Origin: Cymbomonas tetramitiformis
Taxonomy: Eukaryota > Chlorophyta > Pyramimonadophyceae > Pyramimonadales > Pyramimonadaceae
NCBI GenBank assembly: GCA_001247695.2
Contig: LGRX02024549.1
Coordinates: forward strand, 1-64,000
Direction of reading: 5' to 3'
Length of the DNA stretch: 64,000 bases
Shown here in pieces: positions 1 through 10,915 of the stretch; positions within the stretch are counted from its first letter, which is position 1; each line of letters opens with the position of its first letter. The position numbers were made by a program, and so were the translations under genes. Below the pieces are notes generated by a model. It did no database searches, was not told where the DNA came from, and was given only the letters and a program-made list of their open reading frames with translations.

Positions 1-308
1 CCCCCTCTCCCCCGCCCACCCTGACCCCCTTCCTCAACGTCTCCAAAAACCCCCTTAATTCTCCGACTTCCCTCCCCACCGCCCAGATCCAGCCACCCCT
101 CCACTCACCCGGCCATGGCTGCTTCTCCATCTTCTAGAGTTTTTTGCCTAGCACTTAGCTTTTTCTCTAGATGTTACCCTGCTGAAAAGTGGGTTGAGCC
201 CCTTTGTGGGCGCGCTATAGCAGAGGGAGTAGCCCCTGGTGTTTTCACTAGCCTGCTTTGCAGGGATACCGCACTCTCGGGACTTTGTCCCCTTTACTAG
301 CGTAAATG
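1..308. other. Left edge, no gene recognised
   Basis: The first 110 bases are a C-rich, low-complexity stretch. The rest, up to the TTA microsatellite, has only short open frames with no recognisable motif. It may be the target site of the LINE that ends at the microsatellite, or the tail of another repeat. I see no gene here. Confidence 0.4.

Positions 309-369
<61 letters not shown>
309..369. repeat. (TTA)n microsatellite, possible LINE 3' tail
   Basis: About 20 uninterrupted TTA units, which read (TAA)n on the minus strand. The minus-strand LINE described below ends its coding part at about 885, so this tract lies where its 3' tail would be. LINEs of the I group, which also carry RNase H, are known to end in TAA repeats. 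The assignment as tail is inference; the repeat itself is plain. Confidence 0.6.
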
Positions 370-371
<2 letters not shown>

Positions 372-857
372 GTTTAAGCACCATACGCTCCTACCACACT
401 ATGAATGCACTCTAGCGGGCATCGTGGATAATGGGTCATGTTTGCACCGATTATCCCATTCCGGCTAAAAAAATCGACTAAAAATGTGTACGGTTGTTAA
501 TAAGCATTAGAGATGGCCAATATATGCACTCCAACATGACGTATGACCCAAATATGATGGGGACATGTGTATACGATCGATATGATCGCATGGACGCCGG
601 TGTAGCCTGCACATACTATTCCCAAATAATTATTGAAGATATCGTATATTTTTGTGCCTACACCTTTTTGAATTTTCAAAAAAATGCAATCTGAAAAAGT
701 TGAGGGTGCTTGTCGCAAATGCGAACGCCATGGATATATTGGGTGGATCCAGGCCGGACCAAGCATCGAAGTAATTAATATATGTCCCATTGATACTAAA
801 AATCATTGGGCGCGCCTTCTAGATCCGAACCAATGCCCAATTAAATTCTTGCAACAT

Positions 858-907
858 TGGTCCTTGTGGGAGGACCATAATCGATTATGGTCCTCCCACA
901 AGGACCA
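858..907. repeat. Perfect 50-bp palindrome
   Basis: The two 25-bp halves are exact inverted copies around a central ATCGAT. It sits at the end of the LINE coding region and could form a hairpin or cruciform. It may be a structured LINE 3' signal or a local inverted duplication. Confidence 0.9.
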
Positions 908-2000
908 TGGGATAGTAGCCACTCGTGCCGCCCGGGGGGAGTGAAGCATTTAACTTCTCAGTTAGCACCTCTAATCCTTTGGTACGCACGGATGCGATCG
1001 CTGGACACATACTCGATATATGATGCTCATTTGCGATAGCCTCGTCATTAGGATGTAAAGGACAATGACATCTCGGATATAAATCGGGATAGTTTCGCAT
1101 GTTGGTCACTTGAATATTCCTAGGTGTGGGGAGACTGCCTACCGATAACTTTGCCATTGAAATATCTTGTTTACATAGCCCCGCCCAACCTTTGCGCGAC
1201 GCCTCATCCCACATGTCATCTCTTACCAGATACCGCAAATGACTTGTATCTTTCGTTTTGGCTAACGCCTCCCGGAGCATCGCATCGTCCAACATCGAAT
1301 ACACAAAACTGTGTGAAGCGTGTGTCCTAATGATAGGACCTCTATCTTGCGAAGTCTCGTGGTTCTCTTTTCTTAGATACAAACGAGGCAGATATATAAA
1401 AGGCTCTCTAAATAAGCACGGTGCATCGCTCGCCCGGTTCTTGCTATGGCATCTGCCTCCCGATTCAAGTTACTTGTCATATCGATATTCTTAGTGTGAC
1501 CCTTGACATGTTTGATATGCGTGTAGGCCCCCAAAACCCGGCGTTTATCAATAATGCGCACGATGAGAAGATACATCGAATAATTCGGCAAAGTCTTCCA
1601 CAAGCGCGGGTCTTCCGACACTCGCACTTTATTTATATATTTTATGGATCGCTTAGAGTCACTGTGGATCGTCAAATCATATTCTAGTTTCTGAATTAGT
1701 AATGCGTATAATATGCCATACGCCTCGGCACGCTCAGGCGATTGTTCTCCCGGAATAGAGGAGCTCAAGGCCACACCTTCACCGATGACGGCACATCCAG
1801 CCTTGTTAGTAAGAAGGTTGAAACTACCATCGGTCGCTAGATCCAAACTTGTCGAGAAAAATACACCATCGTTTGTATCACGCAGGATGCCCGTGGCGGA
1901 CAATGTGATAGGGCAGTTCCATGGTTTGTTTCTATACTCTCGACACAAATCCCACACAGTGCATATAAGCCGGGCGCGTGATTCGACGTTAAGTTGGCGC
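885..2000 (-). pseudogene. LINE RNase H domain and C-terminal zinc finger
   Basis: Read from 2000 down to 1373, this frame encodes an RNase HI-type domain: a first acidic residue in ATDGSFN, a glutamate in SPERAEAYG, an aspartate in IHSDSKRS, and a late HVKGHT..NREADAIA segment. RNase H would remove RNA from the RNA-DNA hybrid during target-primed reverse transcription. A frame change near 1380 leads into a second stretch (1382-885) with an RCHCPLHP...HHISSMCP cluster, a zinc-finger-like C-terminus seen in many LINE ORF2 proteins. The frame is open upstream into the CACTA insertion at 2001 and resumes at 6504. Frameshifted, so probably not functional. Confidence 0.7.
1998..2000. repeat. 3-bp target-site duplication (CGC), left copy
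   Basis: CGC directly precedes the left terminus CCCTACCATTTT and recurs at 6504-6506 directly after the right terminus. Removing the element and one CGC gives an uninterrupted LINE frame, which independently supports these boundaries. Confidence 0.8.
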
Positions 2001-2156
2001 CCCTACCATTTTAGAAAACGTTAGTACGTACACTAACGGTGAGTTAGTGTGCCTTAACGTCATACTAGCGCATACTAACGCCGCGTACTTTTAGTACGCG
2101 TACTAACGACGCACTAACGCAATGCGTTAGTTCATAATGTGCGTTAGCATGATTGA

Positions 2157-3178
2157 ATGTGGGAGTTGGTGGATTCGTGGTGTGGTGCGTAGTGGGTCAT
2201 GGATGGGGTCCAAATGCACTTCAATGATGTTCTAAGGCGATTGGATGGCGAACTGGACATTGGTTAAGGGGATATGACTCTGTTTGAAGAAGCCGATATT
2301 TGGGCTGAATTCCTTTGGGAATGTGTTATGTTAGCATGTCGTTAGTATGTTGTTAGTACACTAGACCAATCACACGTTAGCGTGTTAACGGCGTACTAAC
2401 TTCCACTCTCCTTAAGTGTGGGAGTTGGTGGACTCGTGGTGTGGTGGGTAGTGGGTCATGGATGGGGTCCAAATGCACTTCAATGATGTTCTAAGGCGAT
2501 CGGATGGCGAACTGGACATTGGTTAAGGGGATATGACTCTGTTTGAAGAAGCCGATATTGGGGCTAAATTCCTTTGGGAATGTGTTACGTTAGCATGTCG
2601 TTAGTATGTCGTTAGTACACTAGACCAATCACACGTTAGCGTGTTAACGGCGTACTAACTCCCACTCTTCTTAAGTGTGGGAGTTGGTGGACTCGTGGCG
2701 TGGTGCGTAGTGGGTCATGGATGGGGTTCAAATGCACTTCAATGATGTTCTAAGGCGATTGGATGGCGAACTGGACATTGGTTAAGGGGGTATGATGATG
2801 TTTGAAGAAGCCGATATTGGGGCTAAATTCCTTTGGGAATGTGCTACGTTAGCATGTCGTTAGTATGTCGTTAGTACACTAGACCAATCACACGTTAGCG
2901 TGTTAACGGCGTACTAACTCCCACTCTCCTTAAGTGTGGGAGTTGGTGGACTCGTGGCGTGGTGCGTAGTGGGTCATGGATGGTGTCCAAATGCACTTCA
3001 GTGATGATCTAAGGTGATTGGATGGCGAACTGGACATTGGTTAAGGGGGTATGACGTTGTTTGAAGAAGCTGATATGGCTGAGCTCCTTTGGGAATGTGC
3101 TACGTTAGCATGTCGTTAGTATGTCGTTAGTACACTAGACCAATCAGACGTTAATGTGTTAAACATATATTATCTAAC
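2157..3178. repeat. Four tandem copies of a 259-bp unit
   Basis: Units begin at about 2157, 2416, 2675 and 2934 with GTGGGAGTTGGTGGA and are nearly identical, the fourth being the most diverged. Each ends in short GTTAGTA/GTTAGCGTG words like those of the subterminal zone. No open frame is conserved across units. It looks like expanded subterminal sequence of T1. Confidence 0.9.
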
Positions 3179-3335
3179 ATGTTAAACGTGTACTAACCAC
3201 GGTATACGTGCGTAAACTACGCAACCACTGCACATGCCGGGTGTTCCACTAAACCACACGACGCAAGATGCCGAGGGACTGTCCACGGCCTAGAATCCCG
3301 TCGACCGAAACATGAGTTCAGTCCTCATTGTCGTC

Positions 3336-3687
3336 CTAGTCGTCGTCGTAGTCAAGTGGTGGCTTTAGGCATTCAAAAAAGTCAGCCGTGGGGTCAAGAA
3401 TGACCGCGATCTCCATGCACGGATGTGGTACGTATAACGACGACCTGCTGTTCAACTTTGTTGGCTAAGATGAAATGCTCGGAGTTCTTCTCAAAAGCCG
3501 TTGGGTCACGGTGCGGGTTGAAGGTGTACACCGTCTTAGTCAAATCGTCCGGCCCGAGAATCGAGTTCCTCCTACGATAGGCCTTGATTTGTTCTTCGGT
3601 TGGCTTTGCCAGTTGACTTTCAATAAGGTGTACAACCGTCCCGCGATCTCCACCCGCAGAATGTTTGTAATGCGGCTGTGCCGGCAT
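3336..3687 (-). pseudogene. Tnp2-type transposase C-terminal remnant (DUF4216-like)
   Basis: The reading frame from 3687 encodes a segment with PTEEQIKAYRRRNSILG, then YTFNP and ILANKVEQQVVVI. It closely parallels PTEAQIASSFKLKNSILG, YTFNP and LLANQVQAQ in element D. In plant CACTA transposases the DUF4216 region has the same layout, ending in a 'fxlAsQvxqvfYv'-like strand. A +1 frame change at about 3425 leads into HPCMEIAVILD, matching HPCMDSAVILD in D, and then to a stop at 3336. No catalytic core, start codon or other exons were found. Confidence 0.6.
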
Positions 3688-4179
3688 ACCGCCACCATTT
3701 TTGATACGCAGTTAGCTGGAACATAGTGCATTAATTAAGTAAAGTAGCTGCCACGTTAGTAGTGTACTGTTAGTTACCGAATATCGCACTAAGTGTACAC
3801 TACCGTATCGACATAGGGCACTAATAACGTGTTTCACTGGTTTCTTGAGAGACATGCATATCACGAGGTATATGGATAAAGGCATGACTCACCCGTCATA
3901 TATCGTCGTCACCGTGGTTGCCGCCCACTCGGATACTCGAAGCTTCTTTGTGCTCCCCTCATATTCATGACCCAACCGGAAACCTTCGGGAACAGGCTAG
4001 GCTGACCAAAAAGTCCTGTTTTCTTAAAATCGAGTGTTTACTGTATTCTGCGTTGTTAGTGTGAGTTTAACAGAAGGGATCTTTTCGGGAATATTCCATT
4101 GTTAGTACGCTAACAGGACGCTAACGGCATGCCTTAGCGCACTAATGTTGCCCTAACTTAACACTAACGGAAAGAATCT

Positions 4180-4535
4180 TTTAGGGAATATTCCATTGTT
4201 AGTACGCTAACAGGACGCTAACGGCAGGACTTAGCGCACTAACGTTGCCCTAACTGAACACTAACAGAAGGAATCTTTTAGGGAATTGCCAGTGCGTTAG
4301 TGCATGCCACCTAATGCCTCCTTAACGACTAATAGGGCGCCATTTAGTGTCTTGCATGTAATGCGCTAACTCAGCGCTGACGTCGTTAAGGAGGCATTAG
4401 GTGGCATGCACTAACGCACAATGGCATATTCCCTAAAAGATTCCTTCTGTTAGTGTTCAGTTAGGGCAACATTAGTGCGCTAAGGCCTGCCGTTAGCGTC
4501 CTGTTAGCGTACTAACAATGGAATATTCTCTAAAA
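4180..4535. repeat. Long inverted repeat, arms of about 150 bp
   Basis: Left arm about 4180-4328, right arm about 4384-4535, with a 55-bp spacer. The arms share blocks such as CTAACAGGACGCTAACGGCA and CTCCTTAACG, with scattered mismatches. A partial third copy of the left arm lies at about 4075-4180. It sits between the transposase remnant and the tRNA-like unit at 4558, as does the hairpin of element D. A transcript would fold into long double-stranded RNA. Confidence 0.85.
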
Positions 4536-4557
4536 ACTCGAATCGCGAGATAAAAAT

Positions 4558-4640
4558 TACCCGACGGCAGGATTCGAACCCACGTGGGCGGATCCCCAAG
4601 GCGACTGCCCACTCACCATGTACAACTGCGCTACGATCAA
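4558..4640 (-). tRNA. tRNA-like unit with A and B boxes (gene-proximal, T1)
   Basis: On the minus strand there is a good A box (TAGCGCAGTTG, about 4633-4623) and a perfect B box (GGTTCGAATCC, 4580-4570) at normal spacing. The T-arm is 5 bp with two G-U pairs and a TTCGAAT loop. The acceptor stem pairs poorly and the long arm before the T-arm resembles a type II (Ser/Leu) variable arm, so I cannot assign an anticodon. Likely a Pol III-transcribed tRNA-derived sequence rather than a working tRNA. Confidence 0.45.
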
Positions 4641-5120
4641 ATAAAATGACGTATATGACCGACAAAAAATGCAATGTCATCCCATGCCATATGAAGTCAC
4701 AGTGACACTGACGATGACGCCTGAGACAGTCGAGTGACACACGACATCGACATCGAGGATCGACAGTGGCATGGCAGTGGATGTGGTGTCCACTGTAGTC
4801 AGTACTGTACTGTACTGTGTCACTGTACTGTAGTGGTCAACACCGCACCGACCGACTGACATGACATGACGAGGTATCCGTTTGTGGTTTTGAATTATTT
4901 CAACACCTTCTACACTTCGGTGTCTACACACTGAGACAGTGAACAGTCTGTAGCAGTCGTGTGCAGCTGCTGCTGCTGCTGTGCTTGACCTTGTTTCAAG
5001 TGCGTACTCGCTCTCGCTCATGTATTTTTTATTTCTACCGTAACTTTATGCTTGCGAGGATGTTTTCATGTGTAGCCACGATTGTTTTGCTGCGCGTCTT
5101 GGTCTTTAGCCAAGTGCGTA

Positions 5121-5200
5121 GGGGTGTCAAAAAGAGAAATTGGTTTCTTGGTTCCTAGTCCAATGGACTAGGACAAGTTGGTTCGAATCCGACTCACCCC
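5121..5200 (+). tRNA. tRNA-like unit (distal, T1)
   Basis: GGGGTGT at the start pairs with TCACCCC at the end (6 of 7). The T-arm GTTGG-TTCGAAT-CCGAC is perfect and supplies a perfect B box. The arm before it, CTAGT-CCAATGG-ACTAG, pairs fully but its loop lacks the invariant U33 and is closed further by CC/GG, leaving three bases. The D-arm is weak. It faces away from the unit at 4558. Acceptor, T-arm and middle hairpin match the layout of the unit at 10916 in element D. Confidence 0.45.
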
Positions 5201-5949
5201 GCTGAATTTATTATTTTCTTGTGGTTACTTGCTAACTTGTTTTTCTTTTGCGCGCAGAAATGAAGTTGTTCTTTAGTTCTTCTAGTCTTTGAGCTCTTCG
5301 AGCGATTCGAGCTCTTCGAATCTTTCATTGGTATGGTTCTCTCAAATTGTTTTACATGATCTGTCTTTAGTTTCTCTTCAACGCGTTTTGATCATACTTA
5401 TTGAGACTCCTTGTGTGGGCTGGGTTTTTCAAACGCAGGTACATTGGAACGATTTCTTTTCTTTCTAGAGTAGAGCAGAGTAGAGTAGAGTAGAGAAGTT
5501 TGATCATCCTTGCTTGCACTTGTGATATGTTGACTTTTGTTTGTAGAGTAGATTAGGCTGATATTCGCAAGATCGCGCGTTTTGTTGAACTTTTCTTTTA
5601 GAGAATTGTGATCAACAACTCGCAAACATATTAGTGTTTAGAAAGCAATGTAAATATAGTTGAATGATGGATATAACGTTCTTATTTTGTCTTCTATTCA
5701 TTGTCATGCATACTTTGTGTATACACATATTGCATTTGCGCATTCTAGCGAAAGAATTGTGTTCTTGAAAGCATCATTTTGCCACACACAACATGAATGC
5801 ACATTTGTACACACCCCGCCACATATGAAATTATGCAAGCTTGTATGGTGTGTGTGCATCTATCATGCACACACACAACATTCGTGTTTGTGCTTACATC
5901 TTCAATAGTGTGTACGTGTGTAGCAAGTGAACGCGCGTATGCTTTTAGA

Positions 5950-6480
5950 ATGGGATAGCACAATGGTATGATACACTATCTGAACACTAACACTAGATTA
6001 TGTGCACACTAACCGGTCGTTAGTGTGCACAAGGTGTTACAACAACGTTAGTGTGCTGTTAGTGTAGTGTTAGTGGTATATTAACGATATCCTAACGACA
6101 CACTATCTGTATACTAACCATCCGTTAATGCTCAAAGTTAGTGTGTCGTTAGTGTGCTGTTAGTGTAGTGTTAGTGGTATATTAACGATATCCTAACGAC
6201 ACACTATCTGTATACTAACCATCCGTTAATGCTCAAAGTTAGTGTGTCGTTAGTGTGTGGGTTAGTGTGCCTGTTAGTGTGGCAGTTAATGTTCTAACCA
6301 CGCGTTAACCGACTTAGTTAGTGTGTCGTTAAGGTACCGTTAAGGTATGTTGCACAGAATGCGTGCCCTAACGGTACCTTAACGACGCAGTTAGCGTGCT
6401 ATTAGTGTATGTACAAGCACACTAACGCGCCGTACTCTTATACAGTTAGTGTGTCGTTAGTATATCGTTAGTGCACGTAC
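5950..6480. repeat. Right subterminal repeats of T1
   Basis: Dense GTTAGTGTG/CACACTAAC words in both orientations, including a direct duplication of about 100 bp (about 6030-6130 and 6140-6240). This mirrors the left subterminal zone. In CACTA elements such words bind the transposase; the same role is inferred here. Confidence 0.8.
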
Positions 6481-6503
6481 TAACGTTTTCTAAAATGGTA
6501 GGG

Positions 6504-6668
6504 CGCGCATCAATCGAGTTCCCTAAGTCGATATCCAACATGTCCTTAAAAGAGTTAAAAAGAAATCTGAGAAGTCGGCGGTGCCTCTTGGGACATGCAT
6601 CTGTCAAGTGGGCCTCCTTTTGCGCTCCCGAGGGGGAAAATACTCGCAATCGACCAATGCCCGCATTT
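6504..6668 (-). pseudogene. Middle fragment of the LINE ORF2
   Basis: This 165-bp block lies between the two nested insertions and continues the LINE protein. It reads CGHWS directly across the removed element A, then after a frame change SPSGAQKEAHLTDACPKRHRRL, ending in LDIDLGNSIDAR at the CACTA insertion point. The Cys/His spacing suggests a zinc-binding motif between RT and RNase H. Too short to classify alone; identity comes from collinearity with both flanking blocks. Confidence 0.6.
6664..6668. repeat. 5-bp target-site duplication (CATTT) of element A, left copy
   Basis: CATTT precedes the 5' LTR and recurs at 17678-17682 directly after the 3' LTR. A 5-bp duplication is normal for LTR retrotransposon integrases. 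Confidence 0.85.
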
Positions 6669-6860
6669 TGCTGGATTCAGTGACCCGTAGGTCATATCTT
6701 ACTCTGACTCCCGTTAGCTGTACCAGTACTCGTACAGTACTAGGTGACAGATACCTAGGTCACAGACGGCTTATATTGGTTTAACTCTTATAATCAGTTT
6801 ACACTTGTATGAAAAGTATTCAGTGACCACCCGATATAATACGGTATATTATATCTCACA
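6669..6860 (+). repeat. 5' LTR of element A
   Basis: 192 bp, starting TGCTGGATTCAG and ending CTCACA. It matches 17486-17677 with a single T/C difference near position 30. It contains short inverted repeats (GTACCAGTACTCGTACAG; TGACAGATACCTAGGTCAC). It is followed by GGT, as are the 5' LTRs of B and C. Confidence 0.9.
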
Positions 6861-6985
6861 GGTTATGGGGTATTACCCCGCTTTTCTCACTGCTGACTTT
6901 GCCATGATTGGCTAAGCTTTTCCGCTTGGCGGGGCGTTGGGGCCTCGCGAGGTGTTGAATTGGCCACTTTAGGGCGTGCGGTTTG

Positions 6986-7238
6986 TACTGGAATATCCTA
7001 GTTCACTAGATATCAGAAACTCCCGAACTGTGTGGATAAAAAACATAAGATAAATAAACCCTAAGCTAGATATACCCGGAACGGTCTCGGACGGTTTCGG
7101 AGTCTAGCCTACCTGTGACACAGCGTGTGTCACAGCACGAACCTATAGATCAGTCAGCAGTCCAGTGTTGGTCCTAGGAGTCTGTCATAGGGGCCTGACC
7201 GGGACTCCCAGTCAGGGCTGCCTATACAGATTTCAGCA
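6986..7238 (-). repeat. Solo LTR of family C inside element A
   Basis: This is the reverse complement of the LTR of element C (31942-32186), with scattered changes. It is flanked by the 5-bp duplication GTTTG (6981-6985 and 7239-7243). Solo LTRs arise when the two LTRs of a full element recombine. It lies in the leader of A, between the 5' LTR and the Gag start, and post-dates insertion of A. Confidence 0.85.
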
Positions 7239-7492
7239 GTTTGCACTAAGTTGCGGTGAGATTTCGGATTGGGACTTTCGGCAACTTCTTCGAGTGTCCG
7301 CGTTGGATTTTGTTTTTTTAGACTTGGCTTGATCACCCCTGTCGACATCTCCTTGGCCGTCGCGTATTCGACTTCGTTGATTTCGTTCGACCCCATCTTC
7401 TCCTTACTCCGCGACTGCATTACCGTCGTTCGCCACCTTACAATTTGCGCCTCGCCTTTTCCCCAACCCCCCTCCTATAGGAATTTATTCTG

Positions 7493-9343
7493 ATGAGTTC
7501 ATCCTCTGTTGGTACACCGGCCATGGGCGCTAGAATGCGCCTAGACTCTATTTTTGCTAGGAACGTGAGTGCTCGCTATAAGAGCACCCCGCAGTCAGCG
7601 AAGGTCGCACTCGCTGCTGCTGACGGGACACGCGGCAATGCCGTGTTACAATCATCCTGGGACACTGACGTTGTTAAGCGTGTTGCAAAAGACACCTTAG
7701 GTACTAAGGCGTCTTCATTTTCCGGAAGTGAACCTCATCGTCAACTTCTTTGGGACTCCTTGGTGACTGCCTTGGAGGCATCTTTTGTCAACAAGCACAC
7801 CGCCAACGAGGACATCTTTGACCTCGTGGACGTCACCAAAGAGGTTCACCCGATCTTCAACGACATTTTACTTCGTGCGTTGGTCTCTTTGACAACACCA
7901 CACTCTCCAGCTCGAAGGTGGGTTGACGCTTCGGCTCGGGTTTCTCCGCGCGACGGTAAGCGTGCCCTCCTTGAGATCACCAAGCGGCTGCTGCCGCCTG
8001 GGCATCGGCCGCTCCGCCATCACGAGGAGCTCTTGAGCATTTCTTTTGGGTCCTCTGTTGATCCAGAGCCCTTAGTGGCCCAATTTGATGAGTGCCTAAA
8101 GGCTATTGCGGCTAGCGGAGCCGGAGCTCCGGACGACGAGGCTGCCAAGAGGCAGCTCCTAGCGGCACTGGACACCGAATTTTACAAGGAGGTGATCACC
8201 TCGCTTCGCCTTGACACTGAATTGGCGAAGGTGAGCATCGAGGAGGTTTACACTCACATTCTGGAAGTGTGGTGGTGTGCGAACCCTAATGGCCCTCCCA
8301 CCCGCCCCAAGGCAGCCGCGCCTATCCCGACGCACACGCCTCTCGGATTGGCTTACGCAGGTGGGGAGCCGAGTGACGTCTCGGGCTTCCTCGAGGAGTT
8401 CGCTCGTATCATTGGTGAGGCCTCTGCCCTACTTGCCTCCCTCCGTCATGACGAGCGCGAGATTGCACGAGACACGCCGCCGCCACGGAATGATTCTCAC
8501 CGTCCGCATGGAGGCGGTGGTGTGAGATTTCCACCATCCAAGTGGCGTGATGAGCGAAACCGTCGTACGGACGGTAAATTTCACGGACGTGACCGTCGCG
8601 TGGGATGGAAGCACCGCTTCGGGGCATCCCCGCTCCCGAAAGGCGGGAATTGGCCTCAGGGTACTAGGGCGCAGGGTGCTAGGAGCATCTCGTTTCACTC
8701 CGCATCCTCGGCCTTCGTACAGGAGTGCCCACTGTGCCCTGGACACTTTCACGACACTGCACGTTGCCCTGAGGTGTGTGGTTCGTGCGATGTTGAGCTA
8801 CGTGATGCCGCCATGGACTTGGACGAGGTGGTTTCGGCCTTCCAGACCGCCTTCGACAACGAGAACGACGAAGAATTCGCTGACCTGTGCCACGAGCACG
8901 ACCAGCCGCTGGTGCGTACCGACCCTGAGCCCTTCACCTACCCGGTGCGGCACGACGTGGGATTACGTGCCCACTATGCGGGCTTGGGTCATGGTGCTTC
9001 GGACGCCGGCATGGAGGGTGTGCTTTCGGATGCACGGGGCGTCCTTGAGTCCCTGCGGTCTGCGGCTACGGCTGCACAGGTCGGTGGTGCCGCCACCGCC
9101 GGTAAGCACCCTCTGCACATCGGTACTCTGTCTGTACCGCAGGTGGTGTGCGATGCGCCACCAACTGCCAATCACGAGATCGACACTGGGCTATACCCTA
9201 TTTCGGCATCGGACCCCGCTTCTTTCGGGTCTCCTTTCGAGGAACCACTACGTGTCTCCTTTATGGACCGTGTAATGCCGACATGCCCTGACACCTCTCT
9301 TAAATTGTGCTCAATTGACTCGGTTCACGAGTCGATTCACCCG
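7493..9343 (+). CDS. Element A Gag with CCHC zinc knuckle (first part, interrupted by element D)
   Basis: An open frame from ATG at 7493 runs 617 codons to the CCG at 9341-9343, where element D is inserted. It continues in frame at 16718, giving about 800 residues. The N-terminal 280 residues are mostly helical and share the pattern DGKRALLEI (DGRRALVDI in C) with B and C, and I read them as a capsid domain. A basic, Gly/Arg-rich linker follows, then the knuckle CPLCPGHFHDTARC (CX2CX4HX4C, about residue 415), which binds RNA in Gag proteins. An acidic region comes next. No aspartic protease, integrase or RT motif occurs. Confidence 0.75.
9341..9343. repeat. 3-bp target-site duplication (CCG) of element D, left copy
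   Basis: CCG precedes the terminus CCCTACGTTTCT and recurs at 16715-16717 after the other terminus. It is a whole codon of the Gag of element A, and removing D plus one CCG restores that frame. Confidence 0.85.
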
Positions 9344-9361
9344 CCCTACGTTTCTGGACGC

Positions 9362-10140
9362 GTGCAATACATCGTATTGAACACATATTGCAGGCATATT
9401 GCACGCGTATTGACAATAAATGTTCAATACAATAAAAAATGTTACAATATGTGTGCAATATGCCTGCAAGCGCTCCAACATGTGTGCAACATAGTATTGC
9501 AGTGAGCCCTCATGTATTGGAGACATATTGAAGTTCTGATGCAGAGAGTTATTTCAATATGCCTTCAACACATGTGTAGTATAGGGTTGGAGACATGCAC
9601 CATGCATGTCGCAAACACTATGAAGGCATGTTGCGGACATATTGCCCACATATTGTATACATATTGTATACATATTGTAAGTCAACATTCAATATGTTGG
9701 ATACACACTGCGGACCTACTGCATACGTATTGAACATGCAAATTCAATATGTTGTACATATATTGCGGACATATTGCATATGTATTGAAATGGAACATTC
9801 AGTATGTTGGATACATACCGCGGACATATTGCATACGTATTGAACATACAAATTCAATATGTTGTATATATATTGCGGACCTATTGCATATGTATTGAAA
9901 CGGAACATTCAGTATGTTGGATACATACTGCGGACCTATTGCATACGTATTGAATATGCAAATTCAATATGTTGTATATATATTGCGGACCTATTGCATA
10001 TGTACTGAAACGGAACATTCAATATGTTGTATATATATTGCGGACCTATTGCATACGTATCGAACAAGCAAATTCGATATGCTATATATATACTGTGGAC
10101 ATATCGCATATGTATTGAAATAAAAGTTGCCTATGTCAAA
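9362..10140. repeat. Left subterminal repeats of element D (108-bp period)
   Basis: Words such as CAATATGTTG, ATTGCGGACCTATTGCATA and GTATTGAA recur throughout. From about 9690 they are arranged as roughly four tandem copies of a 108-bp unit. Related words recur at the right end (16020-16690) and inside the introns of the transposon gene. They are likely transposase binding sites, by analogy with CACTA elements. Confidence 0.85.
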
Positions 10141-10408
10141 TATACTATAGACCTATAACATACATATTGCACATTTGCAACATGCAGTGTGTTTACTATG
10201 TATCCACTATGCGTATGCTATGCGAGATAAACAAAATAAGAATACAGTAGTAGGGAACACTCGAGCATCTTTACTACGATTGACATGTATCTAGCTAGGC
10301 ACAAAGAAATACGAATGGGACTATCAAATTTACATCAAATTTACCAATACACAAAATAGTGTTCTACTCGTGCACTTTCTATTTACAAGATGTTAACCTA
10401 AAATTGAC

Positions 10409-10760
10409 GGGATGCTTGAAGTTGACGTTGTACTCGAGGCGGTCGATGTTCTCCATCCCGCTTTGCTCCAAAACAACCGATCTAAAAAGGAAAGTAAAGA
10501 GCCAACACTTAGTAAAAAAGCGGAAATGCACAAAAGAATATTCTATTGAAAACATAAAGGACTTATCAACCTAGAATGTTTGAAGGGATGCTTGAAGTTG
10601 ACGTTGTACTCGAGGCGGTCGATTTCCTCCATTTCGCCTTGCTCGAAAACAGCCAATCTGAAAAGGAAAGTAAAGAGCCAACACTTAGTAAAAAGCGGAA
10701 AAGCAAAAAACAAACCTTTATTGAAAACATAATTAACAACCGAGCAACCTCAAATAAATG
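10409..10760. repeat. Two direct copies of a 176-bp unit
   Basis: Units start at 10409 and 10585 with GGGATGCTTGAAGTTGACG and share most of their length, including GGAAAGTAAAGAGCCAACAC. Short open frames in both copies are not conserved as protein. A weaker third trace may follow at about 10805. Confidence 0.8.
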
Positions 10761-10915
10761 CGAATATGAACGCGAGATGAAAACCTAATATGACTTCGCC
10801 ACGCCAACGTTTTCAGCGGATCTGAAAAACGAAACCAACCAACTAACGTTTAGTAAAGAAGAAAGAAATTAGCAGTCGTCAACGAAAGAAGCAAAGGAAA
10901 GTAACAGGGGGATGT

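Larger units (their letters stand above)
2001..6503 (-). mobile_element. CACTA/EnSpm-like DNA transposon (element T1), internally deleted
   Basis: The ends are inverted repeats, CCCTACCATTTTAGAAAACG at the left and its reverse complement at the right, continuing with near matches for about 40 bp. A 3-bp duplication flanks it. The subterminal zones are packed with short GTTAGTGTG/CACTAAC words in both orientations, as in CACTA elements. Inside, on the minus strand, is a remnant of a Tnp2-type transposase C-terminus. The termini read CCCTAC rather than the usual CACTA. Only about 350 bp of transposase-like coding remains, so the copy is non-autonomous. It also carries two tRNA-like units and a long hairpin, in the same order as element D. 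Confidence 0.75.

Noticed and set aside
148..384. Open frame with a long asparagine run
   Set aside because: Translation of the TTA microsatellite, no gene.
4553..5200. Ordinary functional tRNA genes in T1
   Set aside because: Acceptor, D-arm or anticodon loop are defective in each unit; called tRNA-like only.
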